A stretch of DNA of 64,000 nt from Nocardia camponoti (lineage in GTDB: Bacteria; Actinomycetota; Actinomycetes; Mycobacteriales; Mycobacteriaceae), in the NCBI RefSeq assembly GCF_014646135.1, contig NZ_BMMW01000004.1, positions 372,001-436,000 on the forward strand, read 5' to 3'. Below the pieces are notes generated by a model. It made no database searches. It saw nothing but the letters and a program-made list of their open reading frames with translations, and was not told where the DNA came from. Shown piece by piece: positions 1 through 7,912 of the stretch. Made by a program: the position numbers and the translations under genes. Every line of letters starts with the position of its first letter. Position 1 is the stretch's first letter.

Positions 1-2
1 AC

Positions 3-1160
3 AACCCGCACAACTTCATCACCGTCGCACCCGACGAACTGGTAAGCAACCGGCTCGGCGACATCCTTGAGGTCACCGGGCGCGACTGGCAATGCGAGGT
101 TGGCAAGTGGGACGTCGACTTGAGCCCGCTCGGTCGCGTGATCGAGGTGCTCTCGGAAACCATGTGCGAAGGGATTCTTGAGGGCTATCTCCTCACCGGT
201 AGGCACGGCGTTTACACCACCTATGAGGCGTTCATCCACATCTGCGACGCCATGTTCAACCAGCACGCGAAGTGGCTCGACGCCGCGCTCACGGTGCCGT
301 GGCGTCGACGCATCGCGAGCCTGAATTACCTTCTGACGTCGCATGTTTGGCGTCAGGACCACAATGGGTTCACCCACCAGGACCCCGGCTTCCTCGACGT
401 TGTCGCGAACAAGAGTCCCGACATCGTCCGCATCTACCTCCCGCCGGACGCCAACACGTTGCTGTCCACCTACGACCACTGCCTGCGCTCGCGGCATTAC
501 GCGAATGTTGTTGTCGCGGGCAAGAATCCGTCGCCCGACTGGCTCGACGTCAACGAGGCCGCAGTGCATTGCGCTCGCGGCGTTGGCATTTGGGATTGGG
601 CGTGCCACAACGACACACCGGGCCACAAACCCGACGTCGTGCTCGCCTGCGCTGGCGACATCCCCACCCTCGAAACCCTCGCCGCGGCTGCCATCATTCG
701 CGACCGGCTGCCCAACCTGCGCGTGCGCTTCGTCAACATCGTCGACCTGTTCCGCATGCTGCCCGCCGACGAGCACCCGCACGGGTTGTCGGACGCGGCG
801 TTCGACGCGATCTTCACCACTGACCGCCCGGTGATCATCGCCTTCCACGGCTACCCGTGGCTCGTGCATCGGCTCACCTATCGACGTGCCAATCACGCGA
901 ATCTGCACGTGCACGGCTACCGCGAAAAGGGCACGACAACAACGCCTTTCGACATGGTCATGCTCAACGATCTCGACCGATTCCGCCTGGTCACCGACGT
1001 CATCGACCGGGTGCCCGGCCTCGGCGAGCAGGCTGCCGCATTACGCCAGGACATGGAGGACGCGCGCTTTATCGCCCGTCGCTACACCCGCGAACAGGGT
1101 GCCGACATGCCCGTCATCGCCAACTGGGTCTGGCCGGACGCGGCGTTCCCCACGCTGTAG
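3..1160 (+). CDS. xfp: Phosphoketolase (XFP family), C-terminal part; 5' end outside window
   Basis: The frame is open from base 3, with no start in the window, and ends at TAG 1158-1160. About 386 residues are present, roughly the C-terminal half of a ~790-residue enzyme. The segment GKNPSPDWLD, the following VHCARGVGIWDWA stretch and the final NWVWPDAAFPTL are characteristic of the phosphoketolase C-terminal region. The family cleaves xylulose-5-phosphate and/or fructose-6-phosphate with phosphate and thiamine diphosphate to acetyl phosphate plus an aldose phosphate in the cytosol. Substrate preference cannot be read from this half. The TTG at 120 is internal and not a start. A metallophosphatase gene follows in the same direction after about 40 bases. 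Confidence 0.93.
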   Translation, partial: NPHNFITVAPDELVSNRLGDILEVTGRDWQCEVGKWDVDLSPLGRVIEVLSETMCEGILEGYLLTGRHGVYTTYEAFIHICDAMFNQHAKWLDAALTVPWRRRIASLNYLLTSHVWRQDHNGFTHQDPGFLDVVANKSPDIVRIYLPPDANTLLSTYDHCLRSRHYANVVVAGKNPSPDWLDVNEAAVHCARGVGIWDWACHNDTPGHKPDVVLACAGDIPTLETLAAAAIIRDRLPNLRVRFVNIVDLFRMLPADEHPHGLSDAAFDAIFTTDRPVIIAFHGYPWLVHRLTYRRANHANLHVHGYREKGTTTTPFDMVMLNDLDRFRLVTDVIDRVPGLGEQAAALRQDMEDARFIARRYTREQGADMPVIANWVWPDAAFPTL

Positions 1161-1202
1161 ACGCGGTTGCCGGGTCATCGACTCGTGAATGAGGATGGGT
1201 CG

Positions 1203-1982
1203 ATGACCCCGCACGCACCGAACCCGCCCGCTGATTATCGTGAACTCACGGGCCCGTTCGACGTGATCGGCGACGTGCACGGGTGCCGTTCGGAGTTGGT
1301 CACTCTGCTCGGCGAACTGGGGTATGCGGTCGACTTCGACGAACAGGGTCGCGCGGTCGGGGCGGCGCATCCCGACGGTCGAACCGTGATTTTCGTCGGT
1401 GATCTGGTTGACCGTGGGCCCGATACCCCGGGTGTGTTGCGGCTGGCGATGGGGATGGTCGCGGCGGGCACGGCGCTGTGCGTCACCGGCAATCACGAGC
1501 ACAAGCTGGTGCGCGCGCTCGATGGTCGCAATGTGCGGGTGGCGCATGGGTTGGCCCAGTCGCTCGACCAGCTCGCTGCCGAAGATCCCGCGTTTCAGGC
1601 GGCAGCGCTCGAATTCTGTCGGGGACTGCCGACGCACGCGTTGTTCGACGGTGGTCGCCTTGTCGTCGCGCACGCGGGGTTGGTCGAGGAATTGCATGGC
1701 AGCGGGTCGGGGCGGGCGCGGTCGTTCGCGATGTTCGGTGCGCCGACTGGCGAGGTCGACGAGAACGGCCTACCCATCCGCTACGACTGGGCACAGGACT
1801 ATCGAGGCGAAGCGATGGTCCTGTACGGCCACACCCCGGTCCCCGACCTGACCTGGGTAAACAACACGCTTTGCCTCGACACGGGTGCCGTTTTCGGTGG
1901 CAGTTTGTCGGCGGTGCGCTACCCCGAACGGACCACCGTTTCGGTGCCCGCCGAGCAGGTCTGGTACCAGCGAGTTCCATAA
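1203..1982 (+). CDS. Metallophosphoesterase of the PrpE/ApaH-like (PPP) type
   Basis: This is a 259-residue calcineurin-type phosphoesterase. All metal-binding motifs are present in order: GDVHG (residues 23-27), GDLVDRGPD, GNHEH, then a distal AHAGL histidine and YGHTP. This set matches Ser/Thr-phosphatase-like and diadenosine tetraphosphatase (PrpE) proteins, and also the phosphatase domain of polynucleotide kinase-phosphatase systems. Here there is no kinase or ligase domain. I chose ATG 1203 because GAGGA lies about 7 bases upstream. In-frame TTG 1167 and GTG 1185 lack such a site. The likely substrate is a dinucleoside polyphosphate or a phosphoprotein, and this is not resolvable from sequence. 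Confidence 0.85.
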   Translation: MTPHAPNPPADYRELTGPFDVIGDVHGCRSELVTLLGELGYAVDFDEQGRAVGAAHPDGRTVIFVGDLVDRGPDTPGVLRLAMGMVAAGTALCVTGNHEHKLVRALDGRNVRVAHGLAQSLDQLAAEDPAFQAAALEFCRGLPTHALFDGGRLVVAHAGLVEELHGSGSGRARSFAMFGAPTGEVDENGLPIRYDWAQDYRGEAMVLYGHTPVPDLTWVNNTLCLDTGAVFGGSLSAVRYPERTTVSVPAEQVWYQRVP

Positions 1983-2139
1983 CCGTCAGTCGCGCACGGG
2001 GATTCGCGGATGGTCATGCGACCGCAATCCCATTGTCGCGGAATCGACTTAGCCGAAAGTCGGTGCGCCCGTGCGGAAATACGCCGTCGCGGGCCTACGA
2101 TCAGCGCGGACGACCCGACTCAAGGCTGAGGAGAGGTTC

Positions 2140-2721
2140 ATGCGCCGAACGATTTTCGCTTTTGTGCTCTGTCCGTTGGCAGCGATCGCGCTGGGGTTTG
2201 GTGCCGTCGCCGCAGGTGAACCGGTTACGTCCGTTTCGCCGACGTCGCCGGTCGCGCCAAGTTCACCCGTGACGCCAACCTCACCATCGAGCCCCGACGT
2301 GCCCGCTCTGCCTGAGGCACCGGTTCCGGGAGTTTCGACGCCGGGCGCGTCGGCAAGCCCATCTGCCAGCCCCGGCGCGTCGAGCACGTCAACTCCCCCG
2401 AGCACATCGCCCTCGCCTACCCCCGGCGCATCGACACAGCCCGCCAACGGCACCCTCGCCGTTCACGCCTTCACCGGCTCGGAGCCAATGCCGGTGAACC
2501 GCGCGGACATCACCGTAACTCAGTGCGGCACAACCAAATCCGTTGCTCACCTGATCAGCGGACGCGACGGTCAGGCACGCATCACACTGCCAATCGGCTG
2601 CTACGAGGCAACGGTCGCAACGGTTCCCGGCGGCTGCTCCCTCGGCGACCCGACCCCGGCCCGCGTCACGGTGACGGAAACGACGGAAGCCCGCGCCAGC
2701 TTCCGCTTCCACTGCGCATAA
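2140..2721 (+). CDS. Secreted Pro/Ser/Thr-rich stalk protein with C-terminal beta-sandwich-like domain
   Basis: The predicted protein has 193 residues. It starts at ATG 2140, which has a strong GAGGAGAGG site just upstream. Residues 1-25 form a Sec-type signal (MRRT, hydrophobic core, AVAAG). Residues about 28-105 are low-complexity Ser/Pro/Thr/Ala of the cell-wall-spanning linker type. The C-terminal ~85 residues contain three cysteines, a GRDGQARITLPIGCY stretch and alternating hydrophobic strands. That pattern resembles carboxypeptidase-regulatory-like or SpaA-like folds, in which a repeat unit carries a small ligand or wall attachment. There is no sortase motif and no catalytic signature. 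Function is unknown; an extracytoplasmic location is the only safe inference. Confidence 0.7.
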   Translation: MRRTIFAFVLCPLAAIALGFGAVAAGEPVTSVSPTSPVAPSSPVTPTSPSSPDVPALPEAPVPGVSTPGASASPSASPGASSTSTPPSTSPSPTPGASTQPANGTLAVHAFTGSEPMPVNRADITVTQCGTTKSVAHLISGRDGQARITLPIGCYEATVATVPGGCSLGDPTPARVTVTETTEARASFRFHCA

Positions 2722-2722
2722 C

Positions 2723-2874
2723 CAAGATCAGCACGCTCTCCTGGCGGCGTTCCCCGAGAGGAATTCGCCACCAGAACGTGTTGATCTTGAATACCCCGCC
2801 AAGAGACCAAGATCACCAGGCTCTGAGGTAAACAAACGTCGAGTGGGAAAATCCCTGAGCGCCTGGTGATCTTG
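2723..2874. repeat. Two tandem related hairpins sharing AAGATCA ends
   Basis: The gap between the secreted protein (+) and the GDSL gene (-) holds two inverted repeats with the same outer sequence. Hairpin 1 spans 2723-2789, with arms beginning CAAGATCAGCACG and ending CGTGTTGATCTTG (imperfect). Hairpin 2 spans 2808-2874, with perfect 14-base arms CAAGATCACCAGGC and GCCTGGTGATCTTG around a 39-base loop. They lie between convergent genes and could act as a bidirectional terminator. The shared ends instead suggest a dispersed small palindromic repeat family. Nothing coding is seen between 2722 and 3000. Confidence 0.7.
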
Positions 2875-3000
2875 AATCTGGCCGGGCATTCAGCGGAAAG
2901 GTCGACCAAATCACGTCCGGTCGGAGCGTCCGCGTGCTTCGTAAGCGGCGGCTCCGAAACGGTCAACGGGCGCCCGACGTTCGGGGGTCCGCGCGCGTAG

Positions 3001-4290
3001 TTAGCGGCAACCCACCAGTCTGTCGAGGGCAACCGCCTCCGCCATGCGCGCGTATCCCGCCGCGTTCGGGTGCAAATTGTCCGGGCCCGCGTACCGCGCG
3101 GCGAGGATGTCAGGGTTGGCCGGGTCGCGCAGGGCGGCGTCGAAGTCGACGACGGTATCCGACAGCCGCTGCTCACGAATCCACGCGTTCACCCGCTGAC
3201 GGACCGGCGGCGAGTACGGCAGCGTGAGCATTCCGTCGGCGATCGCATTGCTCGCGGGCAGAATCGTGCCGAGGTGCACCGCGATGCCCGCACGATGCAG
3301 CCGGTCGATCAACGTCGTGAAGCCAGCGATGATCTCGTCGGCACTCGCGCCAATGGGAATGCCAAGGTCGTTAATGCCTTCGAGCACGATCACATCGGTG
3401 ACGCCCGCCTTGTCGATCACGTCTGCCTGCAACCGGGCGTTAGCTGCTGGGCCGAATTGTGGGATAAACCCGTCGCGAGTCACGCGGTTTCCTGAAATGC
3501 CCGCGTTGAGCACGCTGAACGGCGCACCAGCCGCGTCGATGCGCCGTTGGAGGAAATCGGGGTAACGCACGTCGCGGTCAACGACGCTCGGCTCCTGCGG
3601 GGTGCCGAGGATCGTCGCGGAAACGTAGCCATCGGTAATCGAATCACCAAAGGCGACAACCGAACTCACGCCGACGGCATCAACGTCGAGTCCGGCGACA
3701 AGCGGAACCGCGGTGGTGCGCAACGGGAAGGCGTCACTGGTTGTCGCGCCGGTGTGGTCGCCGGCGAAGGGCAACGTCAGGTAACTGGTCGCGTTGCCGT
3801 TGAAGTGCTCGGTTGGCAACGCCGCGAGGCCGGGAACGTAAACGCTCACCGAAACGCGACCGAACGCGGTTGTCGTGAGGTCGACCGGGTCGCTGACGAT
3901 GTCGCTCCACGGCGCGATCGTCGCGCTCGTACTGCCATGGAACGTCACCGTGCGAAGCGAATCCGCTTGCACCGCACCGTTTTCCGATGCGACGGCAACG
4001 GTCACCCGCCCGATCTCCATCGGCAGGGGCCGCGTCCGATTGGTGAGATGCAGCCGCACCGTCGAACCGCCGCGATGCGGGGTAACGACAACGCGGTAGG
4101 TCTGATTCGACACCGAAAGCTGCGGCACTAGCGCGGGATCGAGCACGCTCAGCGAGTCCGACGGCGCGGCCATCCAACTACCAACCCAGCCATCGCCGCA
4201 CGCGGGCGCAGCAGAGCCGGGCGGACTCGCGGCAACCAGCCCCGCACAGGTCACGACCGCCATCGCGGCAAACTTAGCTAGGTGTCGCAT
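3001..4290 (-). CDS. Secreted SGNH/GDSL-family esterase
   Basis: The protein has about 429 residues. The N-terminus MRHLAKFAAMAVVTCAG runs into an AAPA-type cleavage site, indicating export. The SGNH blocks occur in order in the C-terminal half: AFGDSITDG (nucleophile Ser), a Gly in NAGISGNRV, the Asn in GINDLG, and Asp/His in NLHPNAAGY. The N-terminal ~180 residues form a separate beta-rich domain typical of larger GDSL/SGNH hydrolases acting on lipids or polysaccharide esters. I chose ATG 4290, directly before the signal peptide. GTG 4311 would add seven residues. The Shine-Dalgarno-like GAGGGG lies inside a 10-base inverted repeat at 4299-4345. Confidence 0.88.
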   Translation of the reverse strand: MRHLAKFAAMAVVTCAGLVAASPPGSAAPACGDGWVGSWMAAPSDSLSVLDPALVPQLSVSNQTYRVVVTPHRGGSTVRLHLTNRTRPLPMEIGRVTVAVASENGAVQADSLRTVTFHGSTSATIAPWSDIVSDPVDLTTTAFGRVSVSVYVPGLAALPTEHFNGNATSYLTLPFAGDHTGATTSDAFPLRTTAVPLVAGLDVDAVGVSSVVAFGDSITDGYVSATILGTPQEPSVVDRDVRYPDFLQRRIDAAGAPFSVLNAGISGNRVTRDGFIPQFGPAANARLQADVIDKAGVTDVIVLEGINDLGIPIGASADEIIAGFTTLIDRLHRAGIAVHLGTILPASNAIADGMLTLPYSPPVRQRVNAWIREQRLSDTVVDFDAALRDPANPDILAARYAGPDNLHPNAAGYARMAEAVALDRLVGCR

Positions 4291-4298
4291 ATCACTAA

Positions 4299-4345
4299 TT
4301 CGGCCCCTCACCGCCGTGAGGCTAACGAAACCGCAAGGGGCCGAA
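4299..4345 (-). promoter_or_regulatory. Inverted repeat overlapping the GDSL ribosome-binding region
   Basis: Perfect 10-base arms TTCGGCCCCT (4299-4308) and AGGGGCCGAA (4336-4345) enclose a 27-base loop. They sit between the SDR gene and the GDSL gene, both on the minus strand. The structure may terminate SDR transcripts. Because the arm nearest the GDSL start contains the only Shine-Dalgarno-like GAGGGG, folding would also sequester the ribosome site of read-through RNA. No U-tract follows on the minus strand. Confidence 0.5.
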
Positions 4346-4372
4346 CGCGAAAACGGCCAGATTCGCCGTTAA

Positions 4373-5137
4373 CTAATCTTTCGGTCCGCCAGCAACGTAG
4401 ATGACCTGACCGGATACGAAGCCTGCGCCGTCGGAGGCGAGGAACGACGCCGTGTTGGCGATGTCGGCGGGCGTTCCGACACGGTTGACGGGAATCTGGC
4501 TCGCGGCAGCGGCTTTGAACGCTTCGAAGTCGACCCCAACGCGCGCCGCGGTTGCCGCCGTCATCTCAGTTTCGATGAAGCCGGGCGCGATCGCGTTCGC
4601 GGTCACGCCGAACTTGCCGAGTTCGAAGGCGAGCGTCTTGGTGAAGCCCTGCATGCCCGCCTTGGCGGCCGAGTAGTTGGCCTGGCCCCGGTTGCCCAGC
4701 GCCGACGTGCTCGACAGGTTGACGATGCGCCCGAATCCGGCGTCGACCATGTACTTCTGCACCGCGCGCGTCATGAGGAACGCGCCGCGCAGGTGCACGT
4801 TCATGACGGTGTCCCAGTCGTCGACGCTCATCTTGAAAAGGAGGTTGTCGCGCAAGACGCCCGCGTTGTTGACGAGGATGGTGGGCGGCCCAAGCTCGGT
4901 GGCGATGCGCTCAACGGCGGCGGCGACGGCGTCTTCGTCCGACACGTCGGCCCCGACAGCGAGCGCGGTGCCGCCTGCAGCCTCGATGGCGGCGACGGTG
5001 TCGGCGGCTGCGGTTTCGTCGAGGTCAAGAACGGCGACGGCATTGCCATCAGCGGCGAGTTGTTGGGCGACAGCGGCCCCAATCCCCCGTGCCGCACCGG
5101 TGACAATAGCGACGCGTTTTCCAGTTTCGTGAGACAT
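4373..5137 (-). CDS. FabG-like short-chain dehydrogenase/reductase (3-oxoacyl reductase family)
   Basis: This 254-residue classical SDR carries the NAD(P) glycine motif TGAARGIG near residue 15, NNAG near residue 93, catalytic Ser in NLSSTSALG and the YSAAK pair (Tyr/Lys). The C-terminus VIYVAGGPKD is FabG-like. The family reduces 3-oxoacyl-ACP or -CoA, or oxidises hydroxy-steroids; the exact substrate is unknown. Two in-frame ATGs exist (5149 and 5137). I chose 5137 because MSHETGKRVAIVTG matches the usual N-terminal length. The gene stands alone between the tRNA pair and the GDSL gene, so context does not assign a pathway. Confidence 0.9.
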   Translation of the reverse strand: MSHETGKRVAIVTGAARGIGAAVAQQLAADGNAVAVLDLDETAAADTVAAIEAAGGTALAVGADVSDEDAVAAAVERIATELGPPTILVNNAGVLRDNLLFKMSVDDWDTVMNVHLRGAFLMTRAVQKYMVDAGFGRIVNLSSTSALGNRGQANYSAAKAGMQGFTKTLAFELGKFGVTANAIAPGFIETEMTAATAARVGVDFEAFKAAAASQIPVNRVGTPADIANTASFLASDGAGFVSGQVIYVAGGPKD

Positions 5138-5172
5138 GCGCGCCACCATACCGGCGCGATGCCCCCACTAAG

Positions 5173-5246
5173 TCGGGGTGACAGGATTTGAACCTGCGAC
5201 CCTCCGCTCCCAAAGCGGATGCGCTACCAAGCTGCGCTACACCCCG
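5173..5246 (-). tRNA. tRNA-Pro (anticodon TGG)
   Basis: On the minus strand the acceptor arms CGGGGTG and CACCCCG pair, with discriminator A. The anticodon stem TCCGC/GCGGA encloses loop TTTGGGA, giving TGG. The T-arm contains GGTTCAAATCC. CCA is not encoded. It lies downstream of tRNA-Gly, probably in one transcript. Confidence 0.95.
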
Positions 5247-5282
5247 ATTTCCGCTGGTCAAAGCCAGTGGCATTCATCTTTG

Positions 5283-5353
<71 letters not shown>

Positions 5354-5359
5354 AGGCAT

Positions 5360-5389
5360 ACGACATCGATGGGATCGCCACGATGTCGT
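5360..5389 (-). promoter_or_regulatory. 9-base inverted repeat in the leader of the tRNA-Gly/Pro transcript
   Basis: Perfect arms ACGACATCG (5360-5368) and CGATGTCGT (5381-5389) lie immediately upstream of tRNA-Gly on the minus strand. A TATGGT -10-like hexamer occurs further upstream, around 5403-5408 on the minus strand. The repeat could be a leader hairpin or an operator. Position and perfection are observed; function is inferred. Confidence 0.4.
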
Positions 5390-5697
5390 GTGCGTGATGA
5401 CCATACCCAATCACGTACTCAGAACGCTAATCCGCCCCCTCTGTGGCGTCGATCGCGTCGGTGCGAGCGGCGGGCGAAGAGTCCCCTATCACCCAAATAG
5501 GGCCGAATGGCCCTAGTTCCGAAACCCCATCGGGGACACCATGGTTGAGGTGCGTCGTGCGGGGGCCTGACGTCACAAGCCGGGGGAATAAATAGGAGAA
5601 TTTTCCTCAAAACTCTGGCATGTGGGCGATGGGTAGGCCACCATAAGTAAGCGCGCGAGGGCTCTCTCGCACCGCGGCCCGAAGCTGGAGGACACCG

Positions 5698-5844
5698 ATG
5701 GCTACGCAACGACCACCACCGCAAAAGGTGGCCCGCGCTGCGACTTCGGCACCTTTTGAAAATTCTTCGGGAAGTTGTGTAACACCCGGGAATGCGCAGC
5801 GATGTCATAGCCGAATCGCCATTCGCAAGAGATCGTTGCTGTAG
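5698..5844 (+). CDS. Candidate small ORF (48 residues) in a long leader
   Basis: Bases 5354-5977 hold no recognisable larger gene. Within them an ATG at 5698 is preceded at a good distance by CTGGAGGAC and opens a 48-codon frame beginning MATQRPPPQKVARAA and ending KRSLL before TAG 5842-5844. The peptide is basic, has two cysteines and resembles no family I know. Third-position GC is lower than in neighbouring genes after codon 15, which argues against strong coding selection. Treat it as a possible leader peptide or spurious ORF. The region also holds a near-palindrome around GAGAATTTTCCTC (about 5600). Confidence 0.25.
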   Translation: MATQRPPPQKVARAATSAPFENSSGSCVTPGNAQRCHSRIAIRKRSLL

Positions 5845-5980
5845 GTAACTACACGACTTTTCGGTCTCGGGTGGCTTGCTAGGATCCTTTTTGCCGGACG
5901 GGGGTATCTGGAAAGGGGGCGGTGAGCGTGTGCCGAACTCGGCGGACCCAACCGCATAGCAGTTACGACGATCGCCGGTG

Positions 5981-6937
5981 ATGGCCGCGATGCAGAACAA
6001 GGTCGCAATCGAGCCACCCGTCGGCGTGATGGCCCGCGCATGGGCCAAAGCGGTATGCAGCGAACCGGGGTCGTCAACTTCTCCGGCCAAGCTAGAACCA
6101 GTTCTCATTGATATTGTCGAGCGCCTGCTCCACCTAGCCCGGACCGAACCGTTTCCGGTTCCCCAAGCGCGCGCACTTGGCGCGCGGCTGGCTGAGGCGC
6201 CATTTGAACGCACCCGAATGTTGGCCCACGCGAGTCGCTGGCTGCTCGGATTCCCTTCCGGCGTACCCGGTTCCCTCGTCGCGACCCGCTGGCCGCTCGT
6301 CGCCAGCCAGGCCATCGATAGCTATGCCCAAGCGTTGCAAGAGCGCGCGCTCGCCCAGCAAGAGGAAAACCTCTCCGCGAAAGTGTCGCTGCGCGTTCAG
6401 GAAATCGCCGCGCTGCAACATCGGCTTCAGCACGAAGCAACCCACGACGCGCTCACCGACCTCGCCAATCGCACACTGCTACAAGAACGGGTGCGCGCAT
6501 TCGCCGCTGATCCCACTCGCGGCGTTGGCGTGCTCGTTGTCGACCTCGACCGGTTCAAGCAGATCAACGACGGATACGGCCACGCGATCGGCGACGAAGT
6601 GCTTGTCGAGCTCGCGCATCGGCTTCGCGAAGTCTGCCCGCCCGACACGGTGATTTGCCGTTACGGCGGAGACGAATTCGTTGTCGCGGCCAATCCGCGT
6701 CGCGACACGCTCAGCGAACTCGCGAATCTCGTTGTCGCCGCGTTGCGCGATCCGGTGTGGTCGAGCGCGGGTCCGGTGCCGGTGTCAGCGAGTGTTGGCA
6801 CGGCGTTCTGCCCGCCGGGCGTGCCATGCGATTTCACCGACTTGCTTCGTCGCGCCGATCGGGCGATGTATTCGGCGAAGTCGGCGGGCGGGCGTCGGTT
6901 CGCGCTTGCCGATACGGGCGAGGCTGCCGCAGGCTAG
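5981..6937 (+). CDS. Diguanylate cyclase (GGDEF protein) with uncharacterised N-terminal domain
   Basis: The protein has about 318 residues. The N-terminal ~150 residues form an alpha-helical region with no recognised sensor or membrane segment, ending in a probable coiled coil (ALAQQEENLSAKVSLRVQEI). The C-terminal domain has DALTDLANR, VVDLDRFKQIND (metal-binding Asp) and an intact RYGGDEF signature, so synthesis of cyclic di-GMP is expected. The product-inhibition RxxD site is absent: PPDT occupies the position. The start is ambiguous between GTG 5978 and adjacent ATG 5981. It converges with the nei-like gene, whose stop overlaps by 4 bases. Confidence 0.88.
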   Translation: MAAMQNKVAIEPPVGVMARAWAKAVCSEPGSSTSPAKLEPVLIDIVERLLHLARTEPFPVPQARALGARLAEAPFERTRMLAHASRWLLGFPSGVPGSLVATRWPLVASQAIDSYAQALQERALAQQEENLSAKVSLRVQEIAALQHRLQHEATHDALTDLANRTLLQERVRAFAADPTRGVGVLVVDLDRFKQINDGYGHAIGDEVLVELAHRLREVCPPDTVICRYGGDEFVVAANPRRDTLSELANLVVAALRDPVWSSAGPVPVSASVGTAFCPPGVPCDFTDLLRRADRAMYSAKSAGGRRFALADTGEAAAG

Positions 6938-7731
6938 CTCGGTTGACAGGTTGGGCACCAAAACACGTTGCGACCGTCAAGGGTGCCGGTGGCAATCGGT
7001 GTCGCGCACACGCGGCAGGGTTCGCCAGCGCGACGGTAGGTGTAGGTGCGCGGTCGGTCGGTGGCATACGACGGCGCGCCTAGGTCGTGTTCGGGGCGTA
7101 CCACGTGCATGCGCCCGGTTTCGACCCCGATGGGCATGAGTTCGAGTAGGTCGGCCCAGATGGCGTTCCACTCATCGACGCTCAGTTGGTTGCCTGGGCG
7201 AAATGGGGAAATGCCGTGGCGGAAAAGCACTTCCGCGCGATAGACGTTGCCGACGCCCGCCACGATGGATTGGTCCATCAACAGCGCACCAATTGCCTTG
7301 CGCGACTTGCGAATTCGCTCGCCCGCCTTGTCGGGGTCGGCATCGGCCCGCAAGGGGTCGGCTCCCAGTCGCGCCATGAGCGCGTCGACTTGGCTTGGAT
7401 CGAAGATTTCGCACGCGGTCGGCCCGCGCAGATCAGTGCCGAAGTTGTTGCCGGTCAGCCGCATTCGCACTTGCCCAACGGGTTCAGGCATCGGCAGGTC
7501 GACTTCGGAGAAGGTGCCGTAAAGCCCGAGGTGCACGTGGACGGTCACCCCGGACGGATAGTGATGAAACAGGTGCTTGCCGTACGCTTCGGCACTTTCG
7601 AGCACTTGCCCATCAATGAGGTTGGCCCCGTCCGCAAACCGCCCTTGCGGACTGGCCGCCCGCACGACCTGCCCACCGAGCCGCGTTTGATGCAGATCGG
7701 CAATCCGGTGCAGGGTATGCCCTTCGGGCAC
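6934..7731 (-). CDS. Fpg/Nei-family DNA glycosylase/AP lyase (Rv2464c type)
   Basis: The 265-residue protein begins MPEGHTLHRIA, where Pro2 and Glu3 are the catalytic pair of the Fpg/Nei family after Met removal. The start is therefore fixed at GTG 7731, with GGAGG 7 bases upstream. The H2TH helix region (IVAGVGNVYRAEVLF) and a C-terminal zinc finger with CRVC and CPTC pairs are intact. The family excises oxidised bases and nicks the strand by beta/delta elimination. The sequence closely follows what I recall of M. tuberculosis Rv2464c, and its neighbours rpiB and the CPWC oxidoreductase follow the same order there. Confidence 0.95.
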   Translation of the reverse strand: MPEGHTLHRIADLHQTRLGGQVVRAASPQGRFADGANLIDGQVLESAEAYGKHLFHHYPSGVTVHVHLGLYGTFSEVDLPMPEPVGQVRMRLTGNNFGTDLRGPTACEIFDPSQVDALMARLGADPLRADADPDKAGERIRKSRKAIGALLMDQSIVAGVGNVYRAEVLFRHGISPFRPGNQLSVDEWNAIWADLLELMPIGVETGRMHVVRPEHDLGAPSYATDRPRTYTYRRAGEPCRVCATPIATGTLDGRNVFWCPTCQPS

Positions 7732-7912
7732 GGGAACCTCCAGCCACTAAGACGACACGCGAGATCTCGGAAACCCGCGATCTATGCGTATCGCACCACC
7801 CGCGCCGAGCCCGGCCAACACGCCGAATGACATGACAGCGCACGAGACCGCCCCAACGCAACCCACCACTCCCAAATGCGAACGGTCTGCAGTGGCGAGG
7901 GCCTACTTGGCA

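Noticed and set aside
5419..6315. Long minus-strand open frame across the GGDEF leader and gene start
   Set aside because: Arg/Ser-rich composition, no family similarity, and it runs antisense into a clear GGDEF gene; a product of high GC content.
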